NCBI GenBank assembly: GCA_028291055.1
Contig: JAQGIP010000034.1
Span: forward strand, 39,784 to 103,783
DNA: 64,000 bases
Source of the DNA: Caulobacter sp.
GTDB taxonomy: Bacteria > Pseudomonadota > Alphaproteobacteria > Caulobacterales > Caulobacteraceae
Direction of reading: 5' to 3'
Shown here piece after piece: positions 51,776 to 60,260 of this stretch; the first letter of the stretch is position 1; each line of letters begins with the position of its first letter. The notes below the pieces were generated by a model. It was not told where the DNA came from. It ran no database searches and was given only the letters and a program-made list of their open reading frames with translations. A program made the translations under genes and the position numbers.

Positions 51776-52624
51776 TCAGAGGCTGGAGGCCCCAAAGGTG
51801 TCGCAGGCGCCGGGGCTGCCCGCGTCGTAGCCTTTGGTGAACCAGCGCACGCGCTGGGCGCTCGTGCCGTGGGTGAAGCTGTCGGGCATCACCTGGCCGC
51901 TCTGCTGGCGCTGCAGGGCGTCGTCGCCCACGGCGGCGGCGGCGGTCATGCCGCCCTTGATGTCGGCGCCGTCGATGGTGATGGCCCCGTTCGACATCGG
52001 CCCCGCGTGTTTGGCCCAGACGCCGGCGTAGCAGTCGGCCTGGAGCTCCAGGCGCACCGAGCCACTGGTCTCGCCGTGGGAGCCGAGGCGCCCTGCCCGC
52101 TCGGCCTGGCCGTTCAGCTGCTGGACGTGGTGGCCGATCTCGTGGGCGATGACGTAGGCGCGGGCGAAGTCGCCCTGGGCGCCGAAGCGGCTTTCCAGGT
52201 CGCTCCAGAAGGCCAGATCCAGATACACCTTCTGGTCGCTCGGACAGTAGAAGGGGCCCATGGCCGCCTGGCCCAGGCCGCAGCCGGTGACGGTGGACTG
52301 GTCATAGAGGACGATGGCGGCGGGGGATTCGTAGCGCTTGCCCTCGTCGGCGAAGAGCTTGGACCACACGTCCGTGGTCGAGGTGCCGACCACATCCACG
52401 AACTTGCCGGCGTCGTCGCCCGGCGCGCCGCGCACGCCCTGCTGCTGTTCGGCGGGCGCGCCCTGCTGCAGGGCGCCCAGGGTGTCGCTGGGGCTGATGC
52501 CGAACACGAAGTAGCCGATCAGCGCGATGACCACCCCGCCCAGACCGATGCCGCCGACGCCGACCGGCCCCAGGCCCCGGCGATCCTCGATATTCCCGGA
52601 CTGACGTCCCCCCGACCAGCGCAT
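51776..52624 (-). CDS. neutral zinc metallopeptidase, YpfJ/KPN_02809 family
   Basis: 282 residues. N-terminal Gly-rich region with a membrane helix (GLGGVVIALIGYFVFGI) at about residues 28-45. A linker rich in Gln and Ala follows. The catalytic part has the zincin motif HEIGHHVQQLNG and a downstream glutamate in RLELQADCYAGVWAKH as third ligand, plus FYCPSDQKVYLDLAFW. Members of this family are membrane-anchored proteases of unclear role. Upstream on the same strand are a coiled-coil exported protein and a TPR protein. Confidence 0.92.
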   Translation of the reverse strand: MRWSGGRQSGNIEDRRGLGPVGVGGIGLGGVVIALIGYFVFGISPSDTLGALQQGAPAEQQQGVRGAPGDDAGKFVDVVGTSTTDVWSKLFADEGKRYESPAAIVLYDQSTVTGCGLGQAAMGPFYCPSDQKVYLDLAFWSDLESRFGAQGDFARAYVIAHEIGHHVQQLNGQAERAGRLGSHGETSGSVRLELQADCYAGVWAKHAGPMSNGAITIDGADIKGGMTAAAAVGDDALQRQQSGQVMPDSFTHGTSAQRVRWFTKGYDAGSPGACDTFGASSL

Positions 52625-52639
52625 GGCTTCTCCGTTCGC

Positions 52640-53086
52640 CTAATGGTGCTTTTTCGCGTGGTGTTTCGGCTTCGACGCCGGTTGCACGGCGCGGATCCTC
52701 GCATTGCTGGCCGCCAGGGCGCGGTCGGTCAAGGCGTCGAGGCGGGCGTTGTCGGACCGCATCCGGCTGTCGAGGGCCGCGCGACCGCGCACCGTGGCGG
52801 GCGGCGGCAGGGCGCGGGCGGGATAGAGGCGGTCGTATTCGAGGCCGCGGAGCGTGCTTTCCGTGCGCAGGCGGTCGGTGGCGGCATAGGCGTCGCGCTG
52901 GGCGGCCTGGGCGGCCTGGCGGTCCATGTCGGCCTGCTGCGATTGCTGGGCCTGGATGTCGCGCTGCTCGGCTTCGACGCGGGCGCGGTTGGGGTCATAG
53001 GGCTGGGCCAGGGCCGCCGCATGGACGGCCAGGACGGCGGCGGCCAGGGTGGCGGCGGCCAGTCCGATCAGAAGGGTTGTACGCAT
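52640..53086 (-). CDS. hypothetical exported coiled-coil protein
   Basis: 147 residues from ATG 53086 (upstream in-frame ATG 53122 lacks a signal-peptide context). The signal peptide covers about 27 residues (LIGLAAATLAAAVLAVHAAALAQ). The mature part is a Gln/Ala/Asp/Arg-rich helix (RARVEAEQRDIQAQQSQQADMDRQAAQAAQRDAYA) that would form a coiled coil, and it ends in a basic tail KPKHHAKKHH. It is close to the YpfJ peptidase gene (15 bases) and may be co-expressed with it. Confidence 0.7.
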   Translation of the reverse strand: MRTTLLIGLAAATLAAAVLAVHAAALAQPYDPNRARVEAEQRDIQAQQSQQADMDRQAAQAAQRDAYAATDRLRTESTLRGLEYDRLYPARALPPPATVRGRAALDSRMRSDNARLDALTDRALAASNARIRAVQPASKPKHHAKKHH

Positions 53087-53146
53087 GGGGTGGAACTCCC
53101 TGAACCACACCCCCTTCAACACCCCGCCGGGGCGCCGGTTCCGGCC

Positions 53147-53725
53147 TCAGTATCCCACGTCGCGGCTGCGCACCGAAAAGCGGGCCAGCATGCGTTGCGG
53201 CGCATCCCAGTCGGGCGCCAAGGCCTGGGCCTTGCGGTAGTCGTCGTAGGCCGAATTGGCGTCGTTCAGCCCCTCATAGGCCATGCCCCGGCTGTAGTAG
53301 GCCTTGGCCGGGTTTTCGACGCCCATCTCCAGGCCGATGTTGATCTCCGACACGGCGTCGGCATAGCGGGCCTGGGCCATGTAGAGGACGCCGCGGTTGA
53401 CGTGCACCTCGCCCAGTTCCGGCTCCAGCCGCTGGGCCGCGTCGAAGTCCGATGCCGCCGCGCCGTAGGAGCCGGCCCGCAGCCGCAGGATGCCCCGGTT
53501 CACATAGGTGCCGGCCTTGTCACGCCGGCTCATCGACTCCGAATCCAGCGCCTGGGTGCAGGTATCCTCCGCCCGCCAGTCGGACTTGCCCTTGAAGGCC
53601 GCCTTGGAACAGGCCTCCGCCGAGCCGCCGCCGACAATGGCCACGGAGGCATGCGCCCCGCCCGCCACCGCCAGGGCCGCCGTTCCGATCAGGGCGGCCG
53701 TTAAACCACGCACGTAACCCATCAC
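53147..53725 (-). CDS. TPR-repeat exported protein, paralogue A
   Basis: 192 residues with a signal peptide (LTAALIGTAALAVAGGAHA). The N-terminal Cys pair (EACSKAAF, DTCTQALDSESMSRRDKAGTYVNRGILRL) is followed by TPR helices: ARYADAVSEINIGLEMG, KAYYSRGMAYEGLNDANSAYDDYRKAQAL. It shares the overall pattern and several words with the next gene at 53741: SVAIVGGG / SVLGGG, CTQALD, and DYRKAQ. The two arise from tandem duplication. Probably periplasmic scaffolds. Confidence 0.82.
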   Translation of the reverse strand: MMGYVRGLTAALIGTAALAVAGGAHASVAIVGGGSAEACSKAAFKGKSDWRAEDTCTQALDSESMSRRDKAGTYVNRGILRLRAGSYGAAASDFDAAQRLEPELGEVHVNRGVLYMAQARYADAVSEINIGLEMGVENPAKAYYSRGMAYEGLNDANSAYDDYRKAQALAPDWDAPQRMLARFSVRSRDVGY

Positions 53726-53740
53726 ACCCTCCTGTTCGGA

Positions 53741-54310
53741 CTAACCCCCGACGTTGCTGATCGTGAAGCGGCGAAGTTCCTTCTCGGGCATGTCCCAGCC
53801 CGGCTTGAGGTCCTGCGCCTTGCGGTAGTCGAAATAGGCGGCCTTCATGTCGTCCATCTTCTCGTGGGCGAGGCCGCGGTTGTACCAGGCCTTTTCCGGC
53901 TCCTCGGACCCCAGCGCTATGCCCCGGTCCAGGTCGGCCATGGCCTCGTCGTAGCGTTTCAGCGCGATGAGCGCGGCGCCGCGGTTCACATAGGCCTCGC
54001 CTAGCTGGTCATCGGCGCGGATGGCGAGGTCGAAGTCCTGACGGGCCGACTCGAAGGCATGCATGCGCAGCTTCATGACGCCCCGGTTGATATAGGTGCC
54101 GGCCCGTTCGCGCGCGCTCAGGGCCTCGGTGTCCAGCGCCTGGGTGCAGAGCGCCACCGCGCTCTTGTCGGAGCGGCCGTCGCGGGCCGCCAGGGAACAG
54201 TCGTGGGCCATGCCGCCGCCCAGCACGGAGACGGCGGCCTCGGCGTTCGCGCCCAGGAAAAGCATGGCCGATGCGGCGGCCATTGCCGTAAGCACTGCCT
54301 TGGGACTCAT
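53741..54310 (-). CDS. TPR-repeat exported protein, paralogue B
   Basis: 189 residues. The signal peptide is about 25 residues (MAAASAMLFLGANAEAA). It is followed by SVLGGGMAHDCSLAA and CTQALDTEALSARERAGTYINRGVMKLRM, then TPR helices KAAYFDYRKAQDLKPGWDMPEKELRRF. It is collinear with the protein at 53147 and lies 15 bases upstream of it on the same strand. Function unknown. Confidence 0.82.
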   Translation of the reverse strand: MSPKAVLTAMAAASAMLFLGANAEAAVSVLGGGMAHDCSLAARDGRSDKSAVALCTQALDTEALSARERAGTYINRGVMKLRMHAFESARQDFDLAIRADDQLGEAYVNRGAALIALKRYDEAMADLDRGIALGSEEPEKAWYNRGLAHEKMDDMKAAYFDYRKAQDLKPGWDMPEKELRRFTISNVGG

Positions 54311-54418
54311 GGTTTCCTCCCCGTGCGTGCGTATCTCTTATGCATCATGATAGCAGAGTTCGCCGGAAGCGCTTCCGGAAAAGTTGACCGTCAGTCGGTA
54401 AGTTCAGGATTGCCCCGC

Positions 54419-55420
54419 ATGCAGCTCGCCCGCTTCCCCCGCGCCCGGTTCGCCCACCTGCCCACGCCCCTTGAACCCATGCCGCGCCTGTCGGAGGTTT
54501 TGGGTGTCGAGCTGTGGGTCAAGCGCGACGACTGCACCGGGCTGGCCGGGGGCGGCAACAAGACCCGCAAGCTGGAATTCCTGCTGGGCGAGGCGCTGGA
54601 AGGCGGCGCCGACACCCTGGTCACCCAGGGGGCCATCCAGTCCAACCATGTGCGCCAGACGGCGGCCGCCGCCGCCCGCTTCGGGATGGGCTGCTCGGTG
54701 ATCCTGGAGGCGCGCACGGGCTCCACGGCGGAGGATTACCTGGGCTCGGGCAATGTGCTGCTGGACCGGCTGCTGGGCGCCACCATCCGCACCGTGCCGG
54801 CCGGGTCCGACATGAACGCGGCGCTGGAGGAAGACGCCGAGAGCGTGCGCAAACGCGGCGGCAAGCCCTACATCATCCCCGGCGGCGGCTCGAATACGGT
54901 GGGCGCGCTGGGCTATGTGGATTGCGCCTGGGAGCTGCGCGCCCAGGCCGACCAGATGGACCTGACCATCGACCGGCTGGTCACCGCCACCGGCAGCGCC
55001 GGCACCCATGCGGGCCTGGTGGCGGGGTTCGCCCTGGCCGGGGCCGACATCCCGATCTTAGGGATAGGCGTGCGCGCGCCCAAGGATGTGCAGGAGGCCA
55101 ATGTCCACAAGTTGGCGCTCGCCACCGCCGAGATGCTGGGCCACGGCGAGCGGGTCAGCCGCGAGATGACGGTGGCCGACTGCGACTATGTGGGCGCGGG
55201 CTATGGGCTGGTGGATGACGCGGTGATCGACGCGCTGAAGCTGGCGGCCCGCACCGAGGGGCTGCTGCTGGATCCGGTCTATAGCGGCAAGGCGATGAAG
55301 GGGCTGATCGCGTTGGCCAAACAGGGCCGGTTCAAGGGCGAACGGGTGGTCTTCCTGCACACCGGCGGGGCGCAGGGCCTGTTCGGCTATCACAGCATCC
55401 TGGAGCCCGCGCTGCTGTGA
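54419..55420 (+). CDS. D-cysteine desulfhydrase family PLP enzyme
   Basis: 333 residues from ATG 54419. PLP fold type II with ELWVKRDDCTGLAGGGNKTRKLEFLLGEAL, whose lysine in GNKTRK binds the cofactor. QSNHVRQTAAAAARFGMGCSVIL and YIIPGGGSNTVGALGYVDCAWEL are family signatures (ACC deaminase / D-cysteine desulfhydrase / cysteate sulfo-lyase). Likely reactions are D-cysteine to pyruvate, H2S and NH3, or L-cysteate cleavage. An Asp/Glu racemase gene overlaps it by four bases, so a D-amino-acid role is favoured. Confidence 0.88.
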   Translation: MQLARFPRARFAHLPTPLEPMPRLSEVLGVELWVKRDDCTGLAGGGNKTRKLEFLLGEALEGGADTLVTQGAIQSNHVRQTAAAAARFGMGCSVILEARTGSTAEDYLGSGNVLLDRLLGATIRTVPAGSDMNAALEEDAESVRKRGGKPYIIPGGGSNTVGALGYVDCAWELRAQADQMDLTIDRLVTATGSAGTHAGLVAGFALAGADIPILGIGVRAPKDVQEANVHKLALATAEMLGHGERVSREMTVADCDYVGAGYGLVDDAVIDALKLAARTEGLLLDPVYSGKAMKGLIALAKQGRFKGERVVFLHTGGAQGLFGYHSILEPALL

Positions 55421-56085
55421 CCAAAATCCTGGGCGTATTGGGCGGCATGGGCCCCGCCGCCACCCTCGACTTCCTGGCCAAGCTGCAGGCGGCGACGCCG
55501 GCCGCGCGCGACCAGGACCACATCCGCGTGCTGGTCGACATCAATCCCCAGGTGCCCGACCGCAACGAAGGCGATGATGCCCCCGGTCCCGTGCTGGCCG
55601 CCATGGCCACGGGGTTGCGCAACGGCGGCGCCCAGGTGCTGGCCATCGCCTGCAACACCGCGCACGCCTATGCCGACGCGGTGCAGACAGCGTCGGGCCT
55701 GCCGCTGATCGACCTGATCGAGACCGCCGCCCAGGCCGCCAAGGCCACGGGGGCCACCAAGGCCGGGGTGCTGGCCACGGGCCTGGCCATCGGCCTCTAC
55801 CGAGACCGGCTGGCCGAGCAGGGCATCGAGGCGCTGATCCTCGATACCGAGAGCCAGGCGGAATTCATGGGCCTGCTCTACCGCATCAAGGCCGGCGACC
55901 GCAGCCAGGCGGTGCAGGACCAGATGAGCAACCTGGCCGACCGGCTGGTGGTGGCCGGCGCCAAGGCGGTGATCGCCGGATGCACCGAGGTTCCGCTGGT
56001 GCTGGAGGAGCGTGACCTCGACGTGCCCTTCATCGACGCCGGCGCCGCCCTTGCCAGGCGATGCGTGGAAGTGTGTCTCGGGTAG
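55417..56085 (+). CDS. aspartate/glutamate racemase family protein
   Basis: 222 residues from a GTG at 55417 that overlaps the previous TGA (GTGA), so translation is coupled. It begins with KILGVLGGMGPAATLDFL, and has the two catalytic cysteines in AIACNTAHAY and IAGCTEVPLVL. TGLAIGLYRDRLAEQGIEAL gives the family fold. It interconverts L- and D-amino acids (Asp or Glu) without cofactor. With the preceding PLP enzyme it forms a two-gene D-amino-acid unit. Confidence 0.92.
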   Translation: MTKILGVLGGMGPAATLDFLAKLQAATPAARDQDHIRVLVDINPQVPDRNEGDDAPGPVLAAMATGLRNGGAQVLAIACNTAHAYADAVQTASGLPLIDLIETAAQAAKATGATKAGVLATGLAIGLYRDRLAEQGIEALILDTESQAEFMGLLYRIKAGDRSQAVQDQMSNLADRLVVAGAKAVIAGCTEVPLVLEERDLDVPFIDAGAALARRCVEVCLG

Positions 56086-56106
56086 GTTGGGGCTGACGGG
56101 GGAAGC

Positions 56107-56703
56107 ATGGATCGCGACAGGCTGACGGCATTCACGGACGGGGTGCTGGCCGTCATCATCACCATCATGGTGCTGGAGATGCGGCCGCCGCATGGGACCG
56201 GGCTGAAGGACCTGGTCGCGCTTTGGCCCGTCTTCCTCAGCTACGTCCTCAGCTTCATCTACATCGGCATCTATTGGAACAACCACCACCACTTCTTCCA
56301 GCTGGTGAAGACCGTGGACGGCGCCATCCTGTGGGCCAACCTGCACCTGCTGTTCTGGCTGTCGGTGGTGCCCTTCGCCACCGCCTGGATGGGCGAGAAC
56401 CACTTCGCGGCCGTGCCCACCGCCCTCTATGGCGCCTCGCTGCTGATGGCCGCCATCGCCTGGTACGTCATGCAGCTGGTGATCATCCACAGGCAGGGCG
56501 ACGCCTCGCCGCTGCGGCGCGCGCTGGGCGCCGATATCAAGGGCAAGATCTCGCCGGTCATCTACCTGATCGGCATCGCGCTGGCCTTCTTCAGCACCAT
56601 CGTCTCCGACCTGCTGTACCTGGGCGTGGCGCTGATGTGGCTGGTCCCGGACCGGCGGGTGGAGGCGGCGATCCTGGCGAGTGAGAAGGCCGCGAGGAAG
56701 TAG
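56107..56703 (+). CDS. TMEM175 family (DUF1211) membrane protein
   Basis: 198 residues with about six helices: LTAFTDGVLAVIITIMVLEMRPP carries the F-T/S-D-G-V signature of TMEM175 potassium channels in helix 1. LWPVFLSYVLSFIYIGIYWNNHHHFF, LLFWLSVVPFATAWMG, AIAWYVMQLVIIH and LIGIALAFFSTIVSDLLYLGVALMWL follow. Bacterial members assemble as tetramers for K+ conductance. It follows the racemase by 21 bases and may be co-transcribed by chance. Confidence 0.88.
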   Translation: MDRDRLTAFTDGVLAVIITIMVLEMRPPHGTGLKDLVALWPVFLSYVLSFIYIGIYWNNHHHFFQLVKTVDGAILWANLHLLFWLSVVPFATAWMGENHFAAVPTALYGASLLMAAIAWYVMQLVIIHRQGDASPLRRALGADIKGKISPVIYLIGIALAFFSTIVSDLLYLGVALMWLVPDRRVEAAILASEKAARK

Positions 56704-56728
56704 GGCCACGCGCCTGAGAAGGACGAGG

Positions 56729-57286
56729 ATGTCAGAGAATAGCCGCGCCAAGTTCATCCCCCGGCGAACGCCGGAATCGGCGGCCATGGTCGCCAACGTC
56801 AAGCGCGCCATGGGGATCACGGCCAAGCTCAACCGTCTGGGCTATGACGATGCGGCGGAGGTCCGCGCGCTGTTCGGCGAGCTGACCGGCAAGGCGCTGG
56901 ACGAGGGTTTCTTCCTGATCCCGCCCTTCCATGCCACGGGCGGCGGCGACACCCGGGTCGGGCGCAACGTCTTCATCAACCAGAACTGCACCTTCTATGA
57001 CCTGGGCGGGATCGACATCGGCGACGATGTCCTGATCGGGCCCAACGTCAGCCTGATCACCTCGGGCCACCCCATCGAACCGTCCCGGCGGCGCGACGGG
57101 GTCACGGCGGCGCCCATCGTGATCGGCCGCAATGTCTGGATCGCGGCCGGCGCGACCGTCATCGGCGGGGTGAGCATCGGCGAGAACTCGGTGGTCGCGG
57201 CGGGGTCGGTGGTGACCAGGGACGTGCCGGCCAACACCCTGGTGGGCGGTAATCCGGCGCGGGTCATCCGCTCGATTGCCGATTGA
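56729..57286 (+). CDS. sugar O-acetyltransferase, maltose/galactoside-type (hexapeptide repeat)
   Basis: 185 residues from ATG 56729, with GACGAG before it. The N-terminal helical cap (FIPRRTPESAAMVANVKRAMGI; YDDAAEVRALFGEL) is followed by left-handed beta-helix repeats: RNVFINQNCTFYDLGGIDIGDDVLIGPNVSLITSGHPI with the catalytic-type His, and GRNVWIAAGATVIGGVSIGENSVVAAGSVVTRDV. It transfers acetyl from acetyl-CoA to sugar hydroxyls. Confidence 0.9.
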   Translation: MSENSRAKFIPRRTPESAAMVANVKRAMGITAKLNRLGYDDAAEVRALFGELTGKALDEGFFLIPPFHATGGGDTRVGRNVFINQNCTFYDLGGIDIGDDVLIGPNVSLITSGHPIEPSRRRDGVTAAPIVIGRNVWIAAGATVIGGVSIGENSVVAAGSVVTRDVPANTLVGGNPARVIRSIAD

Positions 57287-57324
57287 GGACATGCTGACCC
57301 AACGCGGTGTCTAGCGAGCCGCGC

Positions 57325-58131
57325 CTACCGGCTTGCGATGATGAGGTGGGCCTGGATCGTGCTCTCAATCAAACCCTCGCCGAACGCCGCCTCAAGCGCG
57401 CGCTCCACCGCTGCGGTCGCGAGGTCGAGACTCCCCTCGTCTCTTCTTACGATCTCATTGCGAAGCGGCGTGCCCTGACAAAAGCCGCGGGCGAGTTGTT
57501 CGGCCGTCAGGCGGCCCGCCGCCAACGTCAGCGTTTCAACCGAGATGTCTGGAAAGCCAGCCGCAGCCAGGTCGGCGCGCAGCTTGCCGATGTCGTGATG
57601 GCCATGCGGCGTTCGCGCGAAGAAGTCCGGCGGATCATCGGGGAAGTAGGCGCCTGTGGCCCGGTGAACGGTTTCGGCTACCGGATTGCTGGCCAGATCG
57701 TCCCAAACGCTGACCAGATATCGGCCAGGCGAACGCAGCACGCGGGCAGCCTCGGCATGGCCGGCGACCTTGTCGGGATAGAACATGATCCCGAACTGAC
57801 AGGCGACGGCATCGAAGCTGTGGTCGGGAAAGGGCAGAGCCAGAGCATCGGCCTGTCGCCATGTGACCCTGGGCGAGCGCAGTTTTCGCGCGGCCAGGTC
57901 GAGCATCGGTGTGCTCAGGTCCGTCGCGGTTATGCGCGCCTTGGGATCCAGCGTGCGATCCATTTCTCGGGTCAGGACGCCGGTTCCGGCGGCGACTTCC
58001 AGCACATCGCCGTCCAGACCTGAGATCAGAGCCGCCATCTCGCGTGCGAAGGGCTCGAACATGAACGGTCCGAGCACGGCGTCATAGAGCTCGGCCGTAG
58101 ACGCCCCGAACAGTTGGTCATTGATCGCCAT
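57325..58131 (-). CDS. class I SAM-dependent methyltransferase
   Basis: 268 residues. The N-terminal segment FGASTAELYDAVLGPFMFEPFA is followed by motif I VLEVAAGTGVLTREMD, an acidic residue in ITATDLSTPMLDLA, and the post-motif I/II region WRQADALALPFPDHSFDAVACQFGIMFYPDKV. The C-terminal part is typical of small-molecule methyltransferases (UbiE-like). It is convergent with the acetyltransferase gene. Substrate unknown. Confidence 0.88.
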   Translation of the reverse strand: MAINDQLFGASTAELYDAVLGPFMFEPFAREMAALISGLDGDVLEVAAGTGVLTREMDRTLDPKARITATDLSTPMLDLAARKLRSPRVTWRQADALALPFPDHSFDAVACQFGIMFYPDKVAGHAEAARVLRSPGRYLVSVWDDLASNPVAETVHRATGAYFPDDPPDFFARTPHGHHDIGKLRADLAAAGFPDISVETLTLAAGRLTAEQLARGFCQGTPLRNEIVRRDEGSLDLATAAVERALEAAFGEGLIESTIQAHLIIASR

Positions 58132-58196
58132 GGGTCGCTGGTCCCGACGCTGCGATAGCCGGTGCAGCTAAACAGGGCTGAACGAAAACCGCCAAA

Positions 58197-58224
58197 GAAA
58201 AAGGGGCGGCCCGAAGACCGCCCC
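58197..58224 (-). terminator. rho-independent terminator downstream of thiolase
   Basis: On the minus strand GGGGCGG and CCGCCCC form a 7-bp stem around TCTTCGGG, followed by TTTTTC. It lies 27 bases after the thiolase stop. Confidence 0.8.
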
Positions 58225-58250
58225 CTCAATCTCAAACCTGACGCCGAAGC

Positions 58251-59423
58251 CTAGAGGCGTTCGATGATGGTGACGTTGGCCAGGCCGCCGCCTTCGCACA
58301 TGGTCTGCAGGCCGTATCGGCCGCCACGCGCCTTGAGGGCATGCAGCAGGGTGGTCATCAGCTTGGTGCCCGAGCCGCCGAGGGGGTGGCCCAGAGCGAT
58401 GGCGCCGCCGTTGACGTTGAGCTTGGCCGGGTCGGCCTTGTTGTGGCGCAGCCAGGCGATCGGCACGGGGGCGAAGGCTTCGTTCACCTCATAGAGGTCG
58501 ATGTCGTTGATCGACATGCCGGCCTTCTTCAGCGCCTTTTCGGTGGCGAACAGGGGCTCTTCCAGCATGATGACGGGGTCGCCGGCGGTGACGGTCATGT
58601 GGTGGACGCGCGCCAAGGGCTCGACGCCGAGACGCTTCAGGCCCGCCTCGTTGACGACCATCACGCCCGAGGCGCCGTCGCAGATCTGGCTGGAGGTGGC
58701 CGCCGTCACCGTGCCGCCCTCGGTCAGCAGCTTCACGCCGCGGATGCCTTCGAGGGAGGCTTCGAAGCGGATGCCTTCGTCGATGGTGTGCAGCTCTTTC
58801 GTGCCGTCGGGCAGGGTGATCTCGATGGCGACGATCTCGTCCTTGAAGGCGCCGCCCTGGGTGGCCGCGATGGCCTTGCGGTGGCTCTCGTAGGCGTATT
58901 CGTCGAGCTCATCCTTGGTCAGGCCGTGCTTCTTGGAGATCATCTCCGCGCCGGCGAACTGGCTGAACTGGATGTTGGGGTACTTCTCCTGCAGGCCGGG
59001 GCTCATGTAACTGCCCATGCCGGCCTTCATGGCCAGGATCGAGGGGCTGCCCATGGGCACGCGGCTCATGCTTTCGACGCCCGAGGCGATCACGCAATCC
59101 ATGGCGCCCGACATGACGGCCTGGGCGGCGAAGTGCAGGGCCTGTTGCGAGGAGCCGCACTGGCGGTCCACCGAGGTGCCCGGCACGCTTTCTGGCAGGA
59201 CCGAGGCCATGACGGCGTTGCGCGCCACATTGACGGCCTGTTCGCCGCCCTGGCTGACGCAGCCCATGATCACGTCTTCGACGACGGCCGGGTCGGCGCC
59301 CGAACGCTCGACCAGGGAGTTCAGGACCTGGCTGGCCAGATCGACCGGATGCCAGCCCGAGGCCCGGCCACCCTTGCGGCCGCCGGCGGTGCGGGCCGAG
59401 GCCACGATGTATGCTTCACCCAT
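58251..59423 (-). CDS. acetyl-CoA C-acyltransferase (thiolase)
   Basis: 390 residues, the usual thiolase length. The nucleophilic cysteine is in DRQCGSSQQALHFAAQAVM (about residue 88). The second motif is NVNGGAIALGHPLGGSGTKLM, with the histidine of the C-terminal loop. The last cysteine is in TMCEGGGLANVTIIERL. The protein breaks 3-ketoacyl-CoA or makes acetoacetyl-CoA. It is far from the acyl-CoA cluster, is monocistronic (its own terminator follows) and has a strong dyad upstream. It may be the thiolase that the cluster lacks, but no shared operator links them. Confidence 0.92.
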   Translation of the reverse strand: MGEAYIVASARTAGGRKGGRASGWHPVDLASQVLNSLVERSGADPAVVEDVIMGCVSQGGEQAVNVARNAVMASVLPESVPGTSVDRQCGSSQQALHFAAQAVMSGAMDCVIASGVESMSRVPMGSPSILAMKAGMGSYMSPGLQEKYPNIQFSQFAGAEMISKKHGLTKDELDEYAYESHRKAIAATQGGAFKDEIVAIEITLPDGTKELHTIDEGIRFEASLEGIRGVKLLTEGGTVTAATSSQICDGASGVMVVNEAGLKRLGVEPLARVHHMTVTAGDPVIMLEEPLFATEKALKKAGMSINDIDLYEVNEAFAPVPIAWLRHNKADPAKLNVNGGAIALGHPLGGSGTKLMTTLLHALKARGGRYGLQTMCEGGGLANVTIIERL

Positions 59424-59516
59424 GATAGGTCTCCCGAATGGTGCACGCTGTGATGCGTTCGGAGAGGCAATAGGCTCCCTTCCCGAACGTCAGTGAAGAA
59501 AAAGATGTAGGCGCCG

Positions 59517-59540
59517 CATGACGCGAACGTAAGCGTCATG
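59517..59540. promoter_or_regulatory. perfect 8-bp inverted repeat upstream of thiolase
   Basis: CATGACGC-GAACGTAA-GCGTCATG lies about 95 bases before the thiolase start at 59423. It is symmetric over all eight outer positions. It resembles acyl-CoA-responsive operators in general form (ACG-rich dyad), but I cannot assign the regulator. No regulator gene is adjacent. Confidence 0.5.
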
Positions 59541-59648
59541 AGGACTTTTATCTTGAAAGTCACTGACGGCGACGCGCGCCACCTGGGACGCGCCCGCCAC
59601 GGCCTCTCATCGTGCAGACGGGCCGCACCCTGTCATCCGATAAACGCG

Positions 59649-60260
59649 CTAAGCCGCCTCGATCTCGTCGCGGCTGGCATAGACGTGATCGACCAGGCCC
59701 CAGGCCTTGGCCTCCTCGGCGCTCATGAAGGAGTCGCGGTCCAGCACGCGTTCGACCACCTCGTAGGGTTGGCCGGTGTGTTTGGCGTAGTGCTCGATGA
59801 TCCGGCGCTTGGTCTTGATGACGTCCTCGGCGTGACGCTCGATGTCGCTGGCCTTGCCCTGGAACCCGCCGGAGGGCTGGTGGACCATGATGCTGGCATT
59901 GGGCATGGCGACGCGCTGGCCCTTGGCGCCGGCCATCAGCAGGAAGCTGCCCATCGAGGCGGCGAAGCCCATGCAGACGGTCGAAACGGGCGCGCGGATG
60001 TATTGCATGGTGTCGTAGATGGCGAAGCCGGCGGTGACCACGCCGCCGGGGGAGTTGATGTAGAGGGCGATCTCCTTCTTCGGGTTCTCGGATTCCAGGA
60101 ACAGCAGCTGGGCGCAGATCAGCGCCGCCATGCCGTCCTCGACGGGTCCGTTGACGAAGATGATCCGCTCGCGCAGCAGCCGCGAGAAGATGTCGAAGGA
60201 GCGCTCGCCGCGGCTGGTCGATTCAACGACCATGGGCACGAGGTTCATGAGGCCGGACAT
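59649..60260 (-). CDS. clpP: ClpP-type serine protease
   Basis: 203 residues from ATG 60260. The catalytic serine is in [15 protein letters not shown] (GxSMG-type), histidine in [13 protein letters not shown], and aspartate in [21 protein letters not shown]. It carries [26 protein letters not shown] and [12 protein letters not shown] of the subunit interface. Length is normal. It lies at the end of an ArsR-SRPBCC operon with a one-base overlap, not beside clpX, so it may be a second ClpP of the genome. It degrades unfolded proteins with a Clp ATPase. Confidence 0.93.
   Translation of the reverse strand: MSGLMNLVPMVVESTSRGERSFDIFSRLLRERIIFVNGPVEDGMAALICAQLLFLESENPKKEIALYINSPGGVVTAGFAIYDTMQYIRAPVSTVCMGFAASMGSFLLMAGAKGQRVAMPNASIMVHQPSGGFQGKASDIERHAEDVIKTKRRIIEHYAKHTGQPYEVVERVLDRDSFMSAEEAKAWGLVDHVYASRDEIEAA

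Noticed and set aside
51440..53704. A plus-strand frame of 754 codons opposite the YpfJ and TPR genes
   Set aside because: The opposite strand has signal peptides, HEIGH and TPR motifs; this frame has no recognised domain and spans several real genes.
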